This document shows, piece after piece, positions 16,176 to 24,801 of a DNA stretch of 57,610 nucleotides. The DNA lies in NCBI GenBank assembly GCA_964244295.1, contig CAXTIG010000045.1, forward strand, positions 1 through 57,610. Direction: 5' to 3'. The notes under the pieces are model-generated. The model saw nothing but the letters and a program-made list of their open reading frames with translations, was not told where the DNA came from and did no database searches. Position 1 is the stretch's first letter. Each line of letters opens with the position of its first letter. A program made the position numbers and the translations under genes. The DNA comes from JAJAZB01 sp964244295 (GTDB lineage Bacteria > Bacteroidota > Bacteroidia > Cytophagales > Spirosomataceae).

Positions 16176-16250
16176 TCGAGAGTTTGAAGGTTTAAGAGGT
16201 TTGATGGTTTGACACCTCAAACCCTCAAACCTTTCAAACCCTCAAACCCC
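16176..16250. repeat. Octad fold-back array between parA and parB
   Basis: The right arm reads CTCAAACC, CTCAAACC, TTTCAAACC, CTCAAACC; the left arm reads GGTTTAAGA, GGTTTGAT, GGTTTGAC. The arms are mirrored across a very short spacer near 16213. It ends at 16250, one base before the parA stop codon (16251-16253), and covers the region upstream of the parB start. Confidence 0.82.
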
Positions 16251-17030
16251 TTACTCTTGGGCCACGTAGCCATTCTTGGCCAGAATCTCGCGGGCCAGGT
16301 TGAGGTAGCTGATGGCTCCCTTCGAGTCCACGTCGTGGGCAATGGCGGGGACGCCGAAACTGGGCGCTTCCGAAAGCCGGATGTTGCGCGGGATGATGGT
16401 GTTGAACACCATGTTCTGGAAGTGGGCCGTCACCTCGCCCACCACCTGGTTGCTCAGGCGCACGCGCAGGTCGTACATCGTCAGCAGGATGCCCTCGATG
16501 GTGAGGGCCGTGTTGAGCCGCGACTGGATGATCTTGATCGTGTTGAGCAGTTTGCCCAGCCCTTCGAGGGCGAAATACTCACACTGCACCGGGATGATGA
16601 CCGAGTCGGCGGCGGTGAGGCTGTTGATGGTGATCAAACCCAGCGAGGGCGAACAATCGACGATGATGAAATCGTATTCTTCGCGCACCTCCACCAGGGC
16701 CTCCTTCATTTTTTCCTCCCGGCTTTTAAGGTTAATCATCTCGATTTCAGCCCCCACCAGGTCGATGTGCGAAGGAATCACGTCGAGGTTGGGCATATCG
16801 GTGTGCATGATGATGTCGCTGGCGCGAACGCCGTCGACCATGCATTCGTAGATGCTGTTTTCAATTTCTTTGGGGTTGTAGCCCAGCCCGGAGGTGGAGT
16901 TGGCCTGGGGGTCGGCATCCACGATGAGGGTTCTGAATTCGAGGGCGGCCAGACTGGCGGCGAGGTTGATGGTGGTGGTCGTTTTTCCGACGCCGCCCTT
17001 TTGGTTGGCGATGGCGATGACTTTGCCCAT
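16251..17030 (-). CDS. parA: ParA family chromosome partitioning ATPase (Soj)
   Basis: This 259-residue P-loop ATPase begins MGKVIAIANQKGGVGKTTTTINLAASLA, the deviant Walker A of ParA/MinD proteins (KGGVGKTT at 10-17), with the following acidic motif in LIVDADPQANSTSGLG and a Walker B-like FIIVDCSPSLGLIT. It forms ATP-dependent dimers on the nucleoid and drives ParB-parS segregation. The gene is upstream of parB on the same strand, as in most bacteria, separated by an octad repeat. A nearby parS or replication origin may lie outside the window. Confidence 0.95.
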   Translation of the reverse strand: MGKVIAIANQKGGVGKTTTTINLAASLAALEFRTLIVDADPQANSTSGLGYNPKEIENSIYECMVDGVRASDIIMHTDMPNLDVIPSHIDLVGAEIEMINLKSREEKMKEALVEVREEYDFIIVDCSPSLGLITINSLTAADSVIIPVQCEYFALEGLGKLLNTIKIIQSRLNTALTIEGILLTMYDLRVRLSNQVVGEVTAHFQNMVFNTIIPRNIRLSEAPSFGVPAIAHDVDSKGAISYLNLAREILAKNGYVAQE

Positions 17031-17123
17031 GAGGTTGGCTTGGGTTACGGGAGGTCAAATATCCGCCATTGCGGGCGATTTTCAAGGTTACGTTTCACAA
17101 AAAAAAAGGCGTTTCACGGAAAA

Positions 17124-17195
17124 GGGAAATGTGAATTGTGAATTGTGAATTGGGGATTCAAAAATTCACAATTCACCATCTCACCACTCACCAAT
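17124..17195. repeat. Heptad fold-back array (GTGAATT word)
   Basis: The left arm is three exact GTGAATT units (17131-17151) preceded by GGGAAAT and followed by GGGGATT. The right arm has AATTCAC twice (17163-17176), then degenerate CATCTCAC and CACTCAC. It lies between the radical SAM gene (stop 17203) and parA on the minus strand. Confidence 0.85.
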
Positions 17196-17202
17196 TATGA
17201 CC

Positions 17203-18225
17203 CTAGCCCCACACCTGGGTGCCTTCGGTGCAGTTTTTACACATCTCGATTTCGGAACGCGAGCGAATCAGCGAAGCCCGGAACTGCTGGTACGGTTCCG
17301 AGAACCACAGATTTTTGAAGGATTGGGTTTTTAAATCACCCAGCCGGTGTTCGGCGTCTTTGTCGAAGCAGCAAGGCACCACCAGGCCGTCCCAGGTGAT
17401 CACGCAGGAATGCCACATTTTCCAGCAATGGTCGAGAAGGCGGTTTTTGATTTGGTACGTTCCATCGGTTTTCTGGGCGTAGCGGCTGTAGCGGTCGATG
17501 GTTGGAATGAGCGGGTCGCCGCCTTCGTAGTCGTAAATCTGGGCGGTTTTCAGGCCCACTTCGTCCACGCCCAATTCAGCGGCCAGTTTTTTCACGTCGT
17601 CGATTTGGTGCTCGTTGGGCCTTACCACCAGAAACTGGAACACCACGTGGGGCGTCTTCGATTTCAACTCCTTTTTCCACTTCAGCACGGCCTTCGTGCC
17701 CTCGATTACTTTGTGCAGTTTGCCACCCACGCGGTATTGCTGGTACACGTCCTGGGTGGTGCCGTCGATGGAGATGATGAGCCGGTCGAGGCCGCTTTCC
17801 ACGGTGCGGCGGGCGGCGCTGTCGGTGAGGTAGTGGGCGTTGGTGCTGGTGGCGGTGTAGATGCCCTTCCGGCTGGCGTACTGCACCATGTCCAGAAATT
17901 TGGGGTGCAAATACGGCTCACCCTGGAAGTAAAAAATCAGGTAAAGCAGCGTGTCGCCGAGTTCGTCCATCGTGCGGTTGAAGAGGTCGTCTTCGAGCAT
18001 CCCGGTCGGGCGGGTGAAGGAGCGCAGGCCGCTGGGGCATTCGGGGCAGCGGAGGTTGCAGGAGGTCGTCGGCTCGAACGACAGCGCGATGGGCAAACCC
18101 CGCTGTACCGCCCGGCGGGTGAGTTTCGACCAGGCGTAACTACCCACTACGTTGAGGCCATTCCAGGCACGCCGGGCGGTGAGCTTGCCGAGAAAATTGA
18201 GGCCGTCAGTCAGATTGCGGTTCAT
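17203..18225 (-). CDS. Radical SAM protein with SPASM domain
   Basis: This 340-residue protein has the radical SAM cysteines C56-x3-C60-x2-C63 in SCNLRCPECPSG, the YFQGEPYLHP segment, and a C-terminal SPASM region with extra cysteines (CWKMWHSC, VPCCFDKDAEHRLGDL, MCKNCTEG) for auxiliary Fe-S clusters. SPASM members modify peptides or act on small molecules through a 5'-deoxyadenosyl radical; no precursor peptide or partner is seen nearby, so the substrate is unknown. I chose ATG at 18225 rather than the upstream frame start because a TACCTTTA box ends four bases before it, as in three other genes here. Confidence 0.85.
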   Translation of the reverse strand: MNRNLTDGLNFLGKLTARRAWNGLNVVGSYAWSKLTRRAVQRGLPIALSFEPTTSCNLRCPECPSGLRSFTRPTGMLEDDLFNRTMDELGDTLLYLIFYFQGEPYLHPKFLDMVQYASRKGIYTATSTNAHYLTDSAARRTVESGLDRLIISIDGTTQDVYQQYRVGGKLHKVIEGTKAVLKWKKELKSKTPHVVFQFLVVRPNEHQIDDVKKLAAELGVDEVGLKTAQIYDYEGGDPLIPTIDRYSRYAQKTDGTYQIKNRLLDHCWKMWHSCVITWDGLVVPCCFDKDAEHRLGDLKTQSFKNLWFSEPYQQFRASLIRSRSEIEMCKNCTEGTQVWG

Positions 18226-18229
18226 TCCG

Positions 18230-18237
18230 TAAAGGTA
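18230..18237 (-). promoter_or_regulatory. -7-like box TACCTTTA, leaderless spacing
   Basis: On the minus strand TACCTTTA differs from TAnnTTTG only in its last base and is followed by four bases and the ATG of the radical SAM gene. The rest of the gap up to 18562 is AT-rich and shows no gene; it must hold the response-regulator promoter on the other strand, for which I see TTTG at 18454-18457 but no clean -7 box. Confidence 0.4.
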
Positions 18238-18562
18238 AGCGCCGAAAGTTGGGGGCCAATCCGCTAAAATTTTTGTGACGTGTTTTGGCGTTGACAGATC
18301 ACAGGAAAACTTCCACACCGGGGGTTCTGCCAAAAAGAACCACGTATAAACTGGAGTATTGTTGAATAAAATCTGGAATTCTGTCAAACAAAGTTGGTCT
18401 TCACCCGCGTGGTTTGTTGAATCATTTTTTGTAAAATCTTCGATTGCAGCCAGTTTGATTCCACAAAAACCGTTATTTTTACTTTCTGCAATTCGTCAGT
18501 CCTCCTTGTTCAAAGCGGAGTAACGCCTTGTCTGCCTAAGGTCCGCCTCAACCATTAACGCC

Positions 18563-19039
18563 ATGAAACTGCAACGGAAATTTGTGTTGGTTGCCGAGGA
18601 CGATCCCGACGACCGCCTTCTGTTGAGCGAAGCTTTTGAAGAAAAAGCGGGCGATGTACCCTTACACTTCGTCAATGACGGGGTCGAACTCATCGACTAC
18701 CTCGTGGGCATCAGCGAAGGGCGCGGAACCTGGCCCTCGCTGATTTTGCTCGACATCAATATGCCCCGCATGAACGGCCTCCAGGCCCTGGAGCGCATCA
18801 AATCACACTCCCGGATGAAATCCATTCCCTGCGCCATGCTGAGTACCTCCGGCTCGCCCGACATGGTGACGCTGGCCTACCAACTGGGTGCCAGTTCCTA
18901 CTTTCAAAAGCCCTCGACCTTTGAAAAAATGGTCGAACTCGCCGGAGTCATCTGCCTTTCCTGGCTCTCCCTGCCCCACAACCTCACCGGCATTTCCAAA
19001 GTGGTGCTGATCAATCAGTTGAACAAAGACGGAATCTAG
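18563..19039 (+). CDS. Single-domain response regulator (receiver only)
   Basis: This 158-residue protein is a stand-alone receiver domain. It has the acidic pocket E12-D13-D14 in VAEDDPDD, phospho-acceptor D64 in LILLDINMPRMNG, the switch residue in MLSTSGSP and the conserved lysine K116 in YFQKPS. No output domain follows; the last about 30 residues are a tail. Such regulators usually relay phosphate from a histidine kinase, often phytochrome-type, to another protein. No kinase is adjacent, so the partner is unknown. Confidence 0.88.
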   Translation: MKLQRKFVLVAEDDPDDRLLLSEAFEEKAGDVPLHFVNDGVELIDYLVGISEGRGTWPSLILLDINMPRMNGLQALERIKSHSRMKSIPCAMLSTSGSPDMVTLAYQLGASSYFQKPSTFEKMVELAGVICLSWLSLPHNLTGISKVVLINQLNKDGI

Positions 19040-19106
19040 CGCAGAGAGGACAGAGCATAGCGAAAGGCCGTTCTATTCGCTACTCTATCCTCTCACCTCT
19101 AATTTT
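19040..19106. repeat. Heptad fold-back array between convergent genes
   Basis: The left arm steps GCAGAGA, GGACAGA, GCATAGC; the right arm steps TTCGCTA, CTCTATC, CTCTCAC, CTCTAAT. GCATAGCGAA and TTCGCTA pair near the loop. It runs from the response-regulator stop codon (19037-19039) into the stop codon of the peroxidase gene (19099-19101). Confidence 0.65.
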
Positions 19107-20904
19107 CGTCCGTCAGCGCGTTTAGAAAGGCCACCAGGGCCTTTTTTTCGTTTTCAGACAAATTGAGCCGGTCTTCGGGCAGGGTTTGGTTGAGTAGGTC
19201 GAACCCCAGCCCCCGGCCACCGCCCCGGTTGTAAAACTCCACGACTTCTTCCAGTGTCTTGAAGGCCCCGTTGTGCATATACGGGGCGGTGCGGGCGACG
19301 TTGCGGACGGTGGGAGTTTTGAAGGCGTGGCGGTGAATTTCGGCTTTCGTGGCATTGAAACGCCCCAAATCCGGGTCAAGGCGGGCCTGATTCCAGTTGG
19401 GGTTGGTTGGTACGCCCAGCACTTCGCTTTCCGATTTTTCAAAAAATGGCGGCACCAGTCCGTTCGTCAGGGGCAGAAAATGGCAGGTGGCGCACCTGGC
19501 TTTTCCTGCAAAAAGATTGAAACCGTGTTTTTCAACGTCGTTCAACGCGCGGCGGTTGCCCCTCAGATACCGGTCGAAGCGGCTGTCGAGGCGCACCAGC
19601 GATCGTTCGTAGGCGGCCAGGGCGTTGCGGATGTTGAGGTCGCTGACCCCATCGCGGTAGGCCCGGCGGAACGAATCGGCGTAGGCAGGTTGCTGCCGAA
19701 GCGTCGCCACGGCCCGCGCCAGCGAACCGTGCATTTCGGCCCGGTTGCCGATTACGTCGGTGGCCTGGTCTTCGAGGTATGCAACCCGCGCGTCATAAAA
19801 CAGGCCGCGTTGGAGGGCGACGTTGAGCAAGGTCGGGGCGTTGCGGCGTTGGGCACCGCCGGTGAGGGGCGCGCTGGTCGGCTGCCCGTCGGTGAAGGCC
19901 CGCGCTGGCTGGTGGCAAGAGGCGCAACTCCGTTGCCCGTTGCCCGATAGCACCGGGTCCTGAAACAGCCGCTGGCCCAGCGCCACCCGCGCCGGGGTCG
20001 TGCGGTACTCGGTGAGGGCCAGGTAGTGTTCGGGGTCGAAAGCCCCGGCCTCGAAGGGGCTGCGGGCGTTGGCCCGGAGGCCCCGCGATTCGGTGAAGGG
20101 TTGAATGCCCAGCGTCCGTTGCGCGTCGAGCAGGGTTGCGCTGAGCGGGTTGGCGACATTCGTTAAAAAACGGAGGCGGTCGAAGGTATTGAACGGACCG
20201 GTCAGGGCGATTTCTGCTTTCTGAAACAAGGTCGCCATGTGGCTCGCCAGCGCGGGGTTGGCTTTCCTCAGCCGGGTTTCGTAGCCGGTCAGATTCTCGC
20301 GGAGCGAACGCAGAGCCACCTTGCCTTCGGGCAGGGAGTGCAACGCAGCGGGCGAGTCGAAGCCCGTGACGCCCAGGGTGATGACGCGCACCACTTCCAG
20401 CCGGGCGGCGTCGAACACGTGCGCGTCGGTCAGCACGAGGGTTTCCGATACCGTTCGTAACCGCCCGACGTTGGAATGCAGGAGCTTCAAGGCCTGGACC
20501 AACTCGGCGCGGGTGGCGGGGTCGCAAGTCGGAAACAAAAATTCTTCGACCACCTGAAAGCCTTCGGGGGCCAACGTTTTGGAATCCTCTGCTTCAAATT
20601 CAGGAATAGCCGGGCCGTTGAGCGACTTGGCCGTTTCCGGAAAATAATAATCCGCCAGCCACTCCACTTGCTTGTAAGCCAGCCGGGCAGCGCGAAACTC
20701 CGCCTGCAACCGGGTCGGTTGCGCCCCGCCCTCCGCCGAGCGCAGCAGACGAGCCACCGCCGAATCGAGGGGAACGAGGTCGCGTTGAAACCGGACTTTT
20801 ACGATGTCTGCCGCCGAAGGATTGGGTTTCCGCCACCGGCAGAAACCCAGCGCGACACCCGCCAGCACCAACGCAGGAAGGGCAATTTTCAGGTACGTTT
20901 TCAA
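19099..20904 (-). CDS. Di-haem cytochrome c peroxidase / MauG family protein with extra N-terminal domain
   Basis: This 601-residue protein has an N-terminal membrane or signal segment (residues 5-22), an about 280-residue helical region of unknown type, and a C-terminal di-haem domain with CASCH at 327-331 and CATCH at 471-475. Other family features are VALGQRLFQDPVLSGNGQRSC, APTLLNVALQ, and AYMHNG-like TAPYMHNGAFKTLEEVVEFYNRGG. It probably acts in the periplasm on peroxide or as a MauG-like oxidase. It is 76 bases downstream of the PhoX-like lipoprotein gene on the same strand, suggesting co-transcription. Confidence 0.85.
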   Translation of the reverse strand: MKTYLKIALPALVLAGVALGFCRWRKPNPSAADIVKVRFQRDLVPLDSAVARLLRSAEGGAQPTRLQAEFRAARLAYKQVEWLADYYFPETAKSLNGPAIPEFEAEDSKTLAPEGFQVVEEFLFPTCDPATRAELVQALKLLHSNVGRLRTVSETLVLTDAHVFDAARLEVVRVITLGVTGFDSPAALHSLPEGKVALRSLRENLTGYETRLRKANPALASHMATLFQKAEIALTGPFNTFDRLRFLTNVANPLSATLLDAQRTLGIQPFTESRGLRANARSPFEAGAFDPEHYLALTEYRTTPARVALGQRLFQDPVLSGNGQRSCASCHQPARAFTDGQPTSAPLTGGAQRRNAPTLLNVALQRGLFYDARVAYLEDQATDVIGNRAEMHGSLARAVATLRQQPAYADSFRRAYRDGVSDLNIRNALAAYERSLVRLDSRFDRYLRGNRRALNDVEKHGFNLFAGKARCATCHFLPLTNGLVPPFFEKSESEVLGVPTNPNWNQARLDPDLGRFNATKAEIHRHAFKTPTVRNVARTAPYMHNGAFKTLEEVVEFYNRGGGRGLGFDLLNQTLPEDRLNLSENEKKALVAFLNALTDEN

Positions 20905-20980
20905 GGAAAAACCGGATGCAAGAATTCCTGCCGGGCCGACCCCAGCAGGAATTTAAGCAATTGAAAGTGAAAAAGTTGAC

Positions 20981-22474
20981 TTACCGAGGCAAGCCTTTGA
21001 GAATCAAAATCTGGCTGGCCTGCTGGTTGGATTTGTCGGAGGTCGATTCCTGGCTGCGCTTCACGCCGCCGTCCACACCGAGGTATTTTTTGCCCGTCCA
21101 GGTGTGGGGTTGGAGCATGAGCATAAACGTGTCGTCGATACCCGTCTGCGCCGAAATGTCCACCAGCGAACCGTACTCCCAGGTGCCGAATTTGGAACTT
21201 CCGCCCACGTTGTACTTGGCCGCGTCAGCGGCGGTACGGCGGTGGTCGAGTTCCGTAACGACTTTCAATTCGCCCGTGGCGATGTTGTACTGATACAGGT
21301 AGCTATCGTGGGTTTCGTCGCCGTAGCCGTTGGGGTCTTCGGCAGTGTACACAAAATTTTTCGTCACGCAGATGTTGTCCACGTCCTGGAACAGTTTGGC
21401 CTTTCCACTGCGGTCGTCGCCATCGAGCAAGACCTCAAGCTGACCCTTCAACGGGTCGCTGGCGTCGAGGTTGAGGCGGTACACCCGTCCGTATTTGGTG
21501 CGGGCGTTGTCGGCGTTCACGCCATCGAAGGGCTGCCCCGTTACGTTGAAATACAACTCCCGGCCCACGCCGTCCTTGCGGTAGTCCACGTCTTCCACCC
21601 GGCCAAACTTGACGGATTTCAGGTCGGTATCCACGCGGGTATTCTGCTGGGCACCCGTCATCGAAGCCAGCGGCGTACCGTCGGGGGCCACTTTCACAAA
21701 TTCCACGTCGTACTTCTGGCCCAGCACGATGTCCTTTTCGCGCTGATTCAGGTCTTTGCGGCGCAGCACGTAGTAACTGCCATTGTCGAGGTCGCCGACG
21801 GTATTGGCAACGTACAAAAACACCTGACCGCCGTTGGCCCCGGAGTCGTCGTCGCCCACCACGATGACCGTTTTGCCGCTGTACGCCGTTTTGGGCAGGG
21901 GCAGGGCTTGCTCCGCGTTTTGGTGGCCCAGGCTGGGTTTGGCCCGCGAGGTACCGTTGCTGGTGGCCGGGTCGAGCGGGTTGATGGCGTGAATCATCGA
22001 TTCGGCACTCGATTCCCCGCAGGTGAGGTACATCGGCCCGAAGCCGTGTTCCTCCGGTGTGGCGAGCGTGGCCGAACACAGTCGCCACTGGCCCCCGTCG
22101 GAGTTGAGCAGGTAGTCGCCTTTGGTGGGTTTGAAGGTTTTGTCGAGCGTGATGCGCGAAACGGCGAAATTGTCTTCGTTGTTGACCAGCAGCGTAAACG
22201 TGCCGTCGGCGTTTTTCAAAAGCCCTGACCCGTCAACGGCGCCGCCGAGGCGGTAGCTGGGCGAGGCCGCGAGCGAGTCGTCGGACGAAATCAGCGCGTA
22301 GGTCTGCACCGCCTCGAAGCCGGGTTGGGTTTTCAACAACACCGGCGTGACCGAGTGGCTTTTCAGCACCACGTCGGTGCTGGGGATGACGGGGCCATCT
22401 TCTTCATTTTTACAGGCGGCAATCACCAACAGGGCCGCGAGCGAGAGCGCAGAGAAAACGGGAAGTTTATTCAT
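20981..22474 (-). CDS. PhoX-like (DUF839) lipoprotein
   Basis: This 497-residue protein has a lipoprotein signal: LSLAALLVIAAC with the lipid-bearing cysteine at 21. The mature part looks like a beta-propeller of the PhoX/DUF839 type: LLVNNEDN, YLTCGESSAE, FGRVEDVDYRKDG, DNICVT and YLYQYNIATGEL are typical of this group, whose characterised members are calcium/iron alkaline phosphatases. Whether this one is a phosphatase is uncertain. It probably sits in the outer or inner membrane facing the periplasm. ATG 22474 was chosen because the signal sequence begins there. It precedes the di-haem peroxidase gene. Confidence 0.7.
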   Translation of the reverse strand: MNKLPVFSALSLAALLVIAACKNEEDGPVIPSTDVVLKSHSVTPVLLKTQPGFEAVQTYALISSDDSLAASPSYRLGGAVDGSGLLKNADGTFTLLVNNEDNFAVSRITLDKTFKPTKGDYLLNSDGGQWRLCSATLATPEEHGFGPMYLTCGESSAESMIHAINPLDPATSNGTSRAKPSLGHQNAEQALPLPKTAYSGKTVIVVGDDDSGANGGQVFLYVANTVGDLDNGSYYVLRRKDLNQREKDIVLGQKYDVEFVKVAPDGTPLASMTGAQQNTRVDTDLKSVKFGRVEDVDYRKDGVGRELYFNVTGQPFDGVNADNARTKYGRVYRLNLDASDPLKGQLEVLLDGDDRSGKAKLFQDVDNICVTKNFVYTAEDPNGYGDETHDSYLYQYNIATGELKVVTELDHRRTAADAAKYNVGGSSKFGTWEYGSLVDISAQTGIDDTFMLMLQPHTWTGKKYLGVDGGVKRSQESTSDKSNQQASQILILKGLPR

Positions 22475-22640
22475 GGAGAACCTGGGAAGGGTTTTTTGAG
22501 AAATTTTCCACAAAAAACCGCTTCCCGTGTTACCCCAGTGTGAAAGACCGGTTACGAATTTGTTGGCATTTCGGGCGTCGATTTAACGAAAGTTTAATAG
22601 GTTCGTAACGAACAAATCCCCTCGACACCCCACCCGCACG

Positions 22641-23753
22641 ATGACCCTCTCCGACGAAAAACTGGCCCAACTCGCCCTGCGCCTCACGCCCGGCGTGGGC
22701 GACGTGCTGTTGCGGCATTTGGTGGCGGCCTTCGGCTCGGCGGCGGCCGTGCTCGCCGCCCGACCCGGCAAACTGGCCCACGTGCGCGGCATTGGGCCGG
22801 GGCTGGCCCAGGCGGTGGTGCGCAAAACGGCCCTGCCCGAAGCCGACCGGGTGTTGGTGCGCGCCGCCCGCGAAGGCACCCGGATTTTGTTTTACACCGA
22901 ACCCGACTACCCCGACCGCCTCCGCCGCCTGTACGACGCCCCGGCGCTGCTCTTCGCCCAGGGTCCCGCCGACCTCAACGCCGCCCGCACCGTGGCGCTG
23001 GTCGGCACCCGACAGGCGACGGAGTACGGCAAACGGATTTCGGAAGAAATCGTGGAAAGCCTCCAATCTTACAACCCGCTCATCGTGAGCGGGCTGGCCT
23101 TCGGCATCGACGTGGCCGCGCACCGGGCGGCCCTGCGGCTGGGCCTGCCGACGGTGGGCGTGATGGCGAGCGGGCCGGACGTGATTTACCCCGCCAGCCA
23201 CGCCAAAATCGCGAAGCAGATGCTGGAAACGGGCGGCTTGCTCACCGAGCATCCTTTCGGCACCCAGCCCGACCCACGCTATTTCGCCGCCCGCAACCGC
23301 ATCATCGCCGGGCTGGCCGACGCAACGATCGTGGTCGAATCGGCTAAAAAAGGCGGGGGCCTCATCACCGCCGAGTACGCTAACAACTACCACCGCGACG
23401 TGCTGGCCGTGCCGGGCGATTTGCGCCGCCCTACCTCCGAAGGCTGCAACGAACTCATCCGGCGCAACAAGGCGCTGATTTACACCGGTCCCGATTCGCT
23501 GGTGGACGCCCTGGGCTGGGACGGCGAGGGAAAAGTACCCGTCCCCACCGCCGCGATTCAACTTGATTTTTCGCAGTTTACGAACGACGAAAGCCAGGTG
23601 CTGGCCCTGCTCCACCAGAGTGGAGAAATCCATGTCGATGATCTGGCCTGGAAAACCAGCCTGCCCATGAGCCAACTTTCTTCGCTGCTGCTCAACCTCG
23701 AATTTCAGGGCCTCGTCCGCACCTTGCCGGGGAAGCGGTACGCGTTGGAGTAG
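22641..23753 (+). CDS. dprA: DNA-processing protein DprA (Smf)
   Basis: This 370-residue protein has an N-terminal helix-hairpin-helix/SAM-like region (to about residue 70), the extended Rossmann fold with ALVGTRQATEYGKR, SGLAFGIDVAAHRAAL and GLITAEYANNYHRDVLAVPGD, and a C-terminal winged-helix-like domain (HQSGEIHVDDLAWKTSLPMSQLSSLLLNLEFQGLV). DprA loads RecA on incoming single-stranded DNA during natural transformation and is widely conserved even where competence is unproven. The end abuts a heptad array. Confidence 0.95.
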   Translation: MTLSDEKLAQLALRLTPGVGDVLLRHLVAAFGSAAAVLAARPGKLAHVRGIGPGLAQAVVRKTALPEADRVLVRAAREGTRILFYTEPDYPDRLRRLYDAPALLFAQGPADLNAARTVALVGTRQATEYGKRISEEIVESLQSYNPLIVSGLAFGIDVAAHRAALRLGLPTVGVMASGPDVIYPASHAKIAKQMLETGGLLTEHPFGTQPDPRYFAARNRIIAGLADATIVVESAKKGGGLITAEYANNYHRDVLAVPGDLRRPTSEGCNELIRRNKALIYTGPDSLVDALGWDGEGKVPVPTAAIQLDFSQFTNDESQVLALLHQSGEIHVDDLAWKTSLPMSQLSSLLLNLEFQGLVRTLPGKRYALE

Positions 23754-23759
23754 AATACG

Positions 23760-23873
23760 TGAGTTGTGGAAGCTGAGTTGTGAATCACAAGTCACCCCTC
23801 GAAACTCACAAATCGTGTTTGGTACGTTGTGAATGGCGAATTTTAGGTTACAATTCACAACTCACCCTTCACC
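23760..23873. repeat. Heptad fold-back array between dprA and the DnaJ-TPR gene
   Basis: The left arm steps in sevens from 23760: TGAGTTG, TGGAAGC, TGAGTTG, TGAATCA. The right arm from 23853 steps ATTCACA, ACTCACC, CTTCACC. Bases 23774-23785 pair perfectly with 23853-23864. The loop of about 65 bases contains further degenerate words. Transcription from dprA into the downstream gene would pass through it. Confidence 0.8.
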
Positions 23874-23882
23874 ATTATTCCC

Positions 23883-24746
23883 TTGCCCGACTACTACCAA
23901 CTGCTCGGCGTAGCGCCGACGGCCAGCGAGGCCGAAATCAAGGCGGCCTTCCGGCGGTTGGCCCTGCGCTGGCACCCCGACCGGAACGGGGGCGATGCCG
24001 CCGCCGAGGCGCAGTTCAAGACCCTCAACGAAGCCTACCAAACCCTCGGCGATCCCGAACGCCGCGCCCGCTACGACGTGATTCGATTTTACGCCGCCTT
24101 CGGCGAAACGCCACCCACGCCGCGTCCGCGTCGGGAGCCGCGCCGCCCGCCGCCACCGGGGGGGTACTCGCCCTTACGACCCGCCTACCAGGCACCGAAT
24201 GCCGCCGAGTGGCGACTCTGGGGTCGTTGGGGCTTGATTCTCGCCGTTTTTTTAAGTTTGCTGGTTTTGGCCAAAGAACCCATCGATCGCTGGCACGGGG
24301 TGCTCGAATGGCAAGCGGCGAACCGCTTGCTGGCCGAGGGCGATACCACCGAGGCGCTGATTCAACTCAGCGAAGCCATTTTTCACCAGCCCGATCAGGC
24401 CCCGGCTTACCGGCTACGTGGGGAGTTGCTGCGCCAGCGCGTGGGGAGCGAACAACTGGTTTACCAGGATTTGAAAGCCGCCTTACGCTACGCACCCAAC
24501 GATTCGGACCCCGACCTGCGCCTCGATCTAGGCCTGATTTGCCTGAAAACCGGTCGCCCCGACGAAGCCGAACGGCATCTCGACCGGGCCTTGTTACTCG
24601 ACCCCCGCTTCGTACGGGCCTACCTGGCACGGGGGCTGGCGCGGTTGGAACAAAAAAAGGAAGTAGCCGCCTGCGAAGACTGGCACCAGGCGCTGGGCCT
24701 GGGTGAGGCGGCGGCGAGGGAATTGGTAGAAACCTATTGCAAGTGA
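23883..24746 (+). CDS. J-domain membrane protein with TPR repeats
   Basis: This 287-residue protein begins with a J-domain (PDYYQLLGVAPTASEAEI, HPD at 31-33), then a proline/arginine-rich linker, one transmembrane helix (about 114-131) and about three TPR-like helix pairs (NRLLAEGDTTEALIQLSEAI, AERHLDRALLLDPRFVRAYLARGLARL). It should recruit a DnaK-type chaperone to the membrane. Client proteins are unknown. The start is a TTG immediately before PDYYQ, where homologues start; no ATG is available and a heptad array lies ten bases upstream. The stop codon lies in the next array. Confidence 0.83.
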   Translation: MPDYYQLLGVAPTASEAEIKAAFRRLALRWHPDRNGGDAAAEAQFKTLNEAYQTLGDPERRARYDVIRFYAAFGETPPTPRPRREPRRPPPPGGYSPLRPAYQAPNAAEWRLWGRWGLILAVFLSLLVLAKEPIDRWHGVLEWQAANRLLAEGDTTEALIQLSEAIFHQPDQAPAYRLRGELLRQRVGSEQLVYQDLKAALRYAPNDSDPDLRLDLGLICLKTGRPDEAERHLDRALLLDPRFVRAYLARGLARLEQKKEVAACEDWHQALGLGEAAARELVETYCK

Positions 24747-24801
24747 AATTGTGAAGGGTGAGTTGTGAATTTTTAAATCACATTTCACCCTTCATCACTC
24801 C
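24741..24801. repeat. Heptad fold-back array supplying both stop codons of a convergent pair
   Basis: The left arm includes TGTGAAG, GGTGAGT and TGTGAAT in 7-base register; the right arm carries ATTTCACCCTTCATCAC. TGAAGGGTGA pairs with TCACCCTTCA. The TGA of the DnaJ-TPR gene (24744-24746) and the last four residues plus TGA of the NmrA-like gene (24785 onward) are both made from the arm words. Confidence 0.8.

Noticed and set aside
22530..23858. 442-codon frame antisense to dprA
   Set aside because: dprA carries clear motifs; the antisense product is histidine/glycine-rich shadow sequence.
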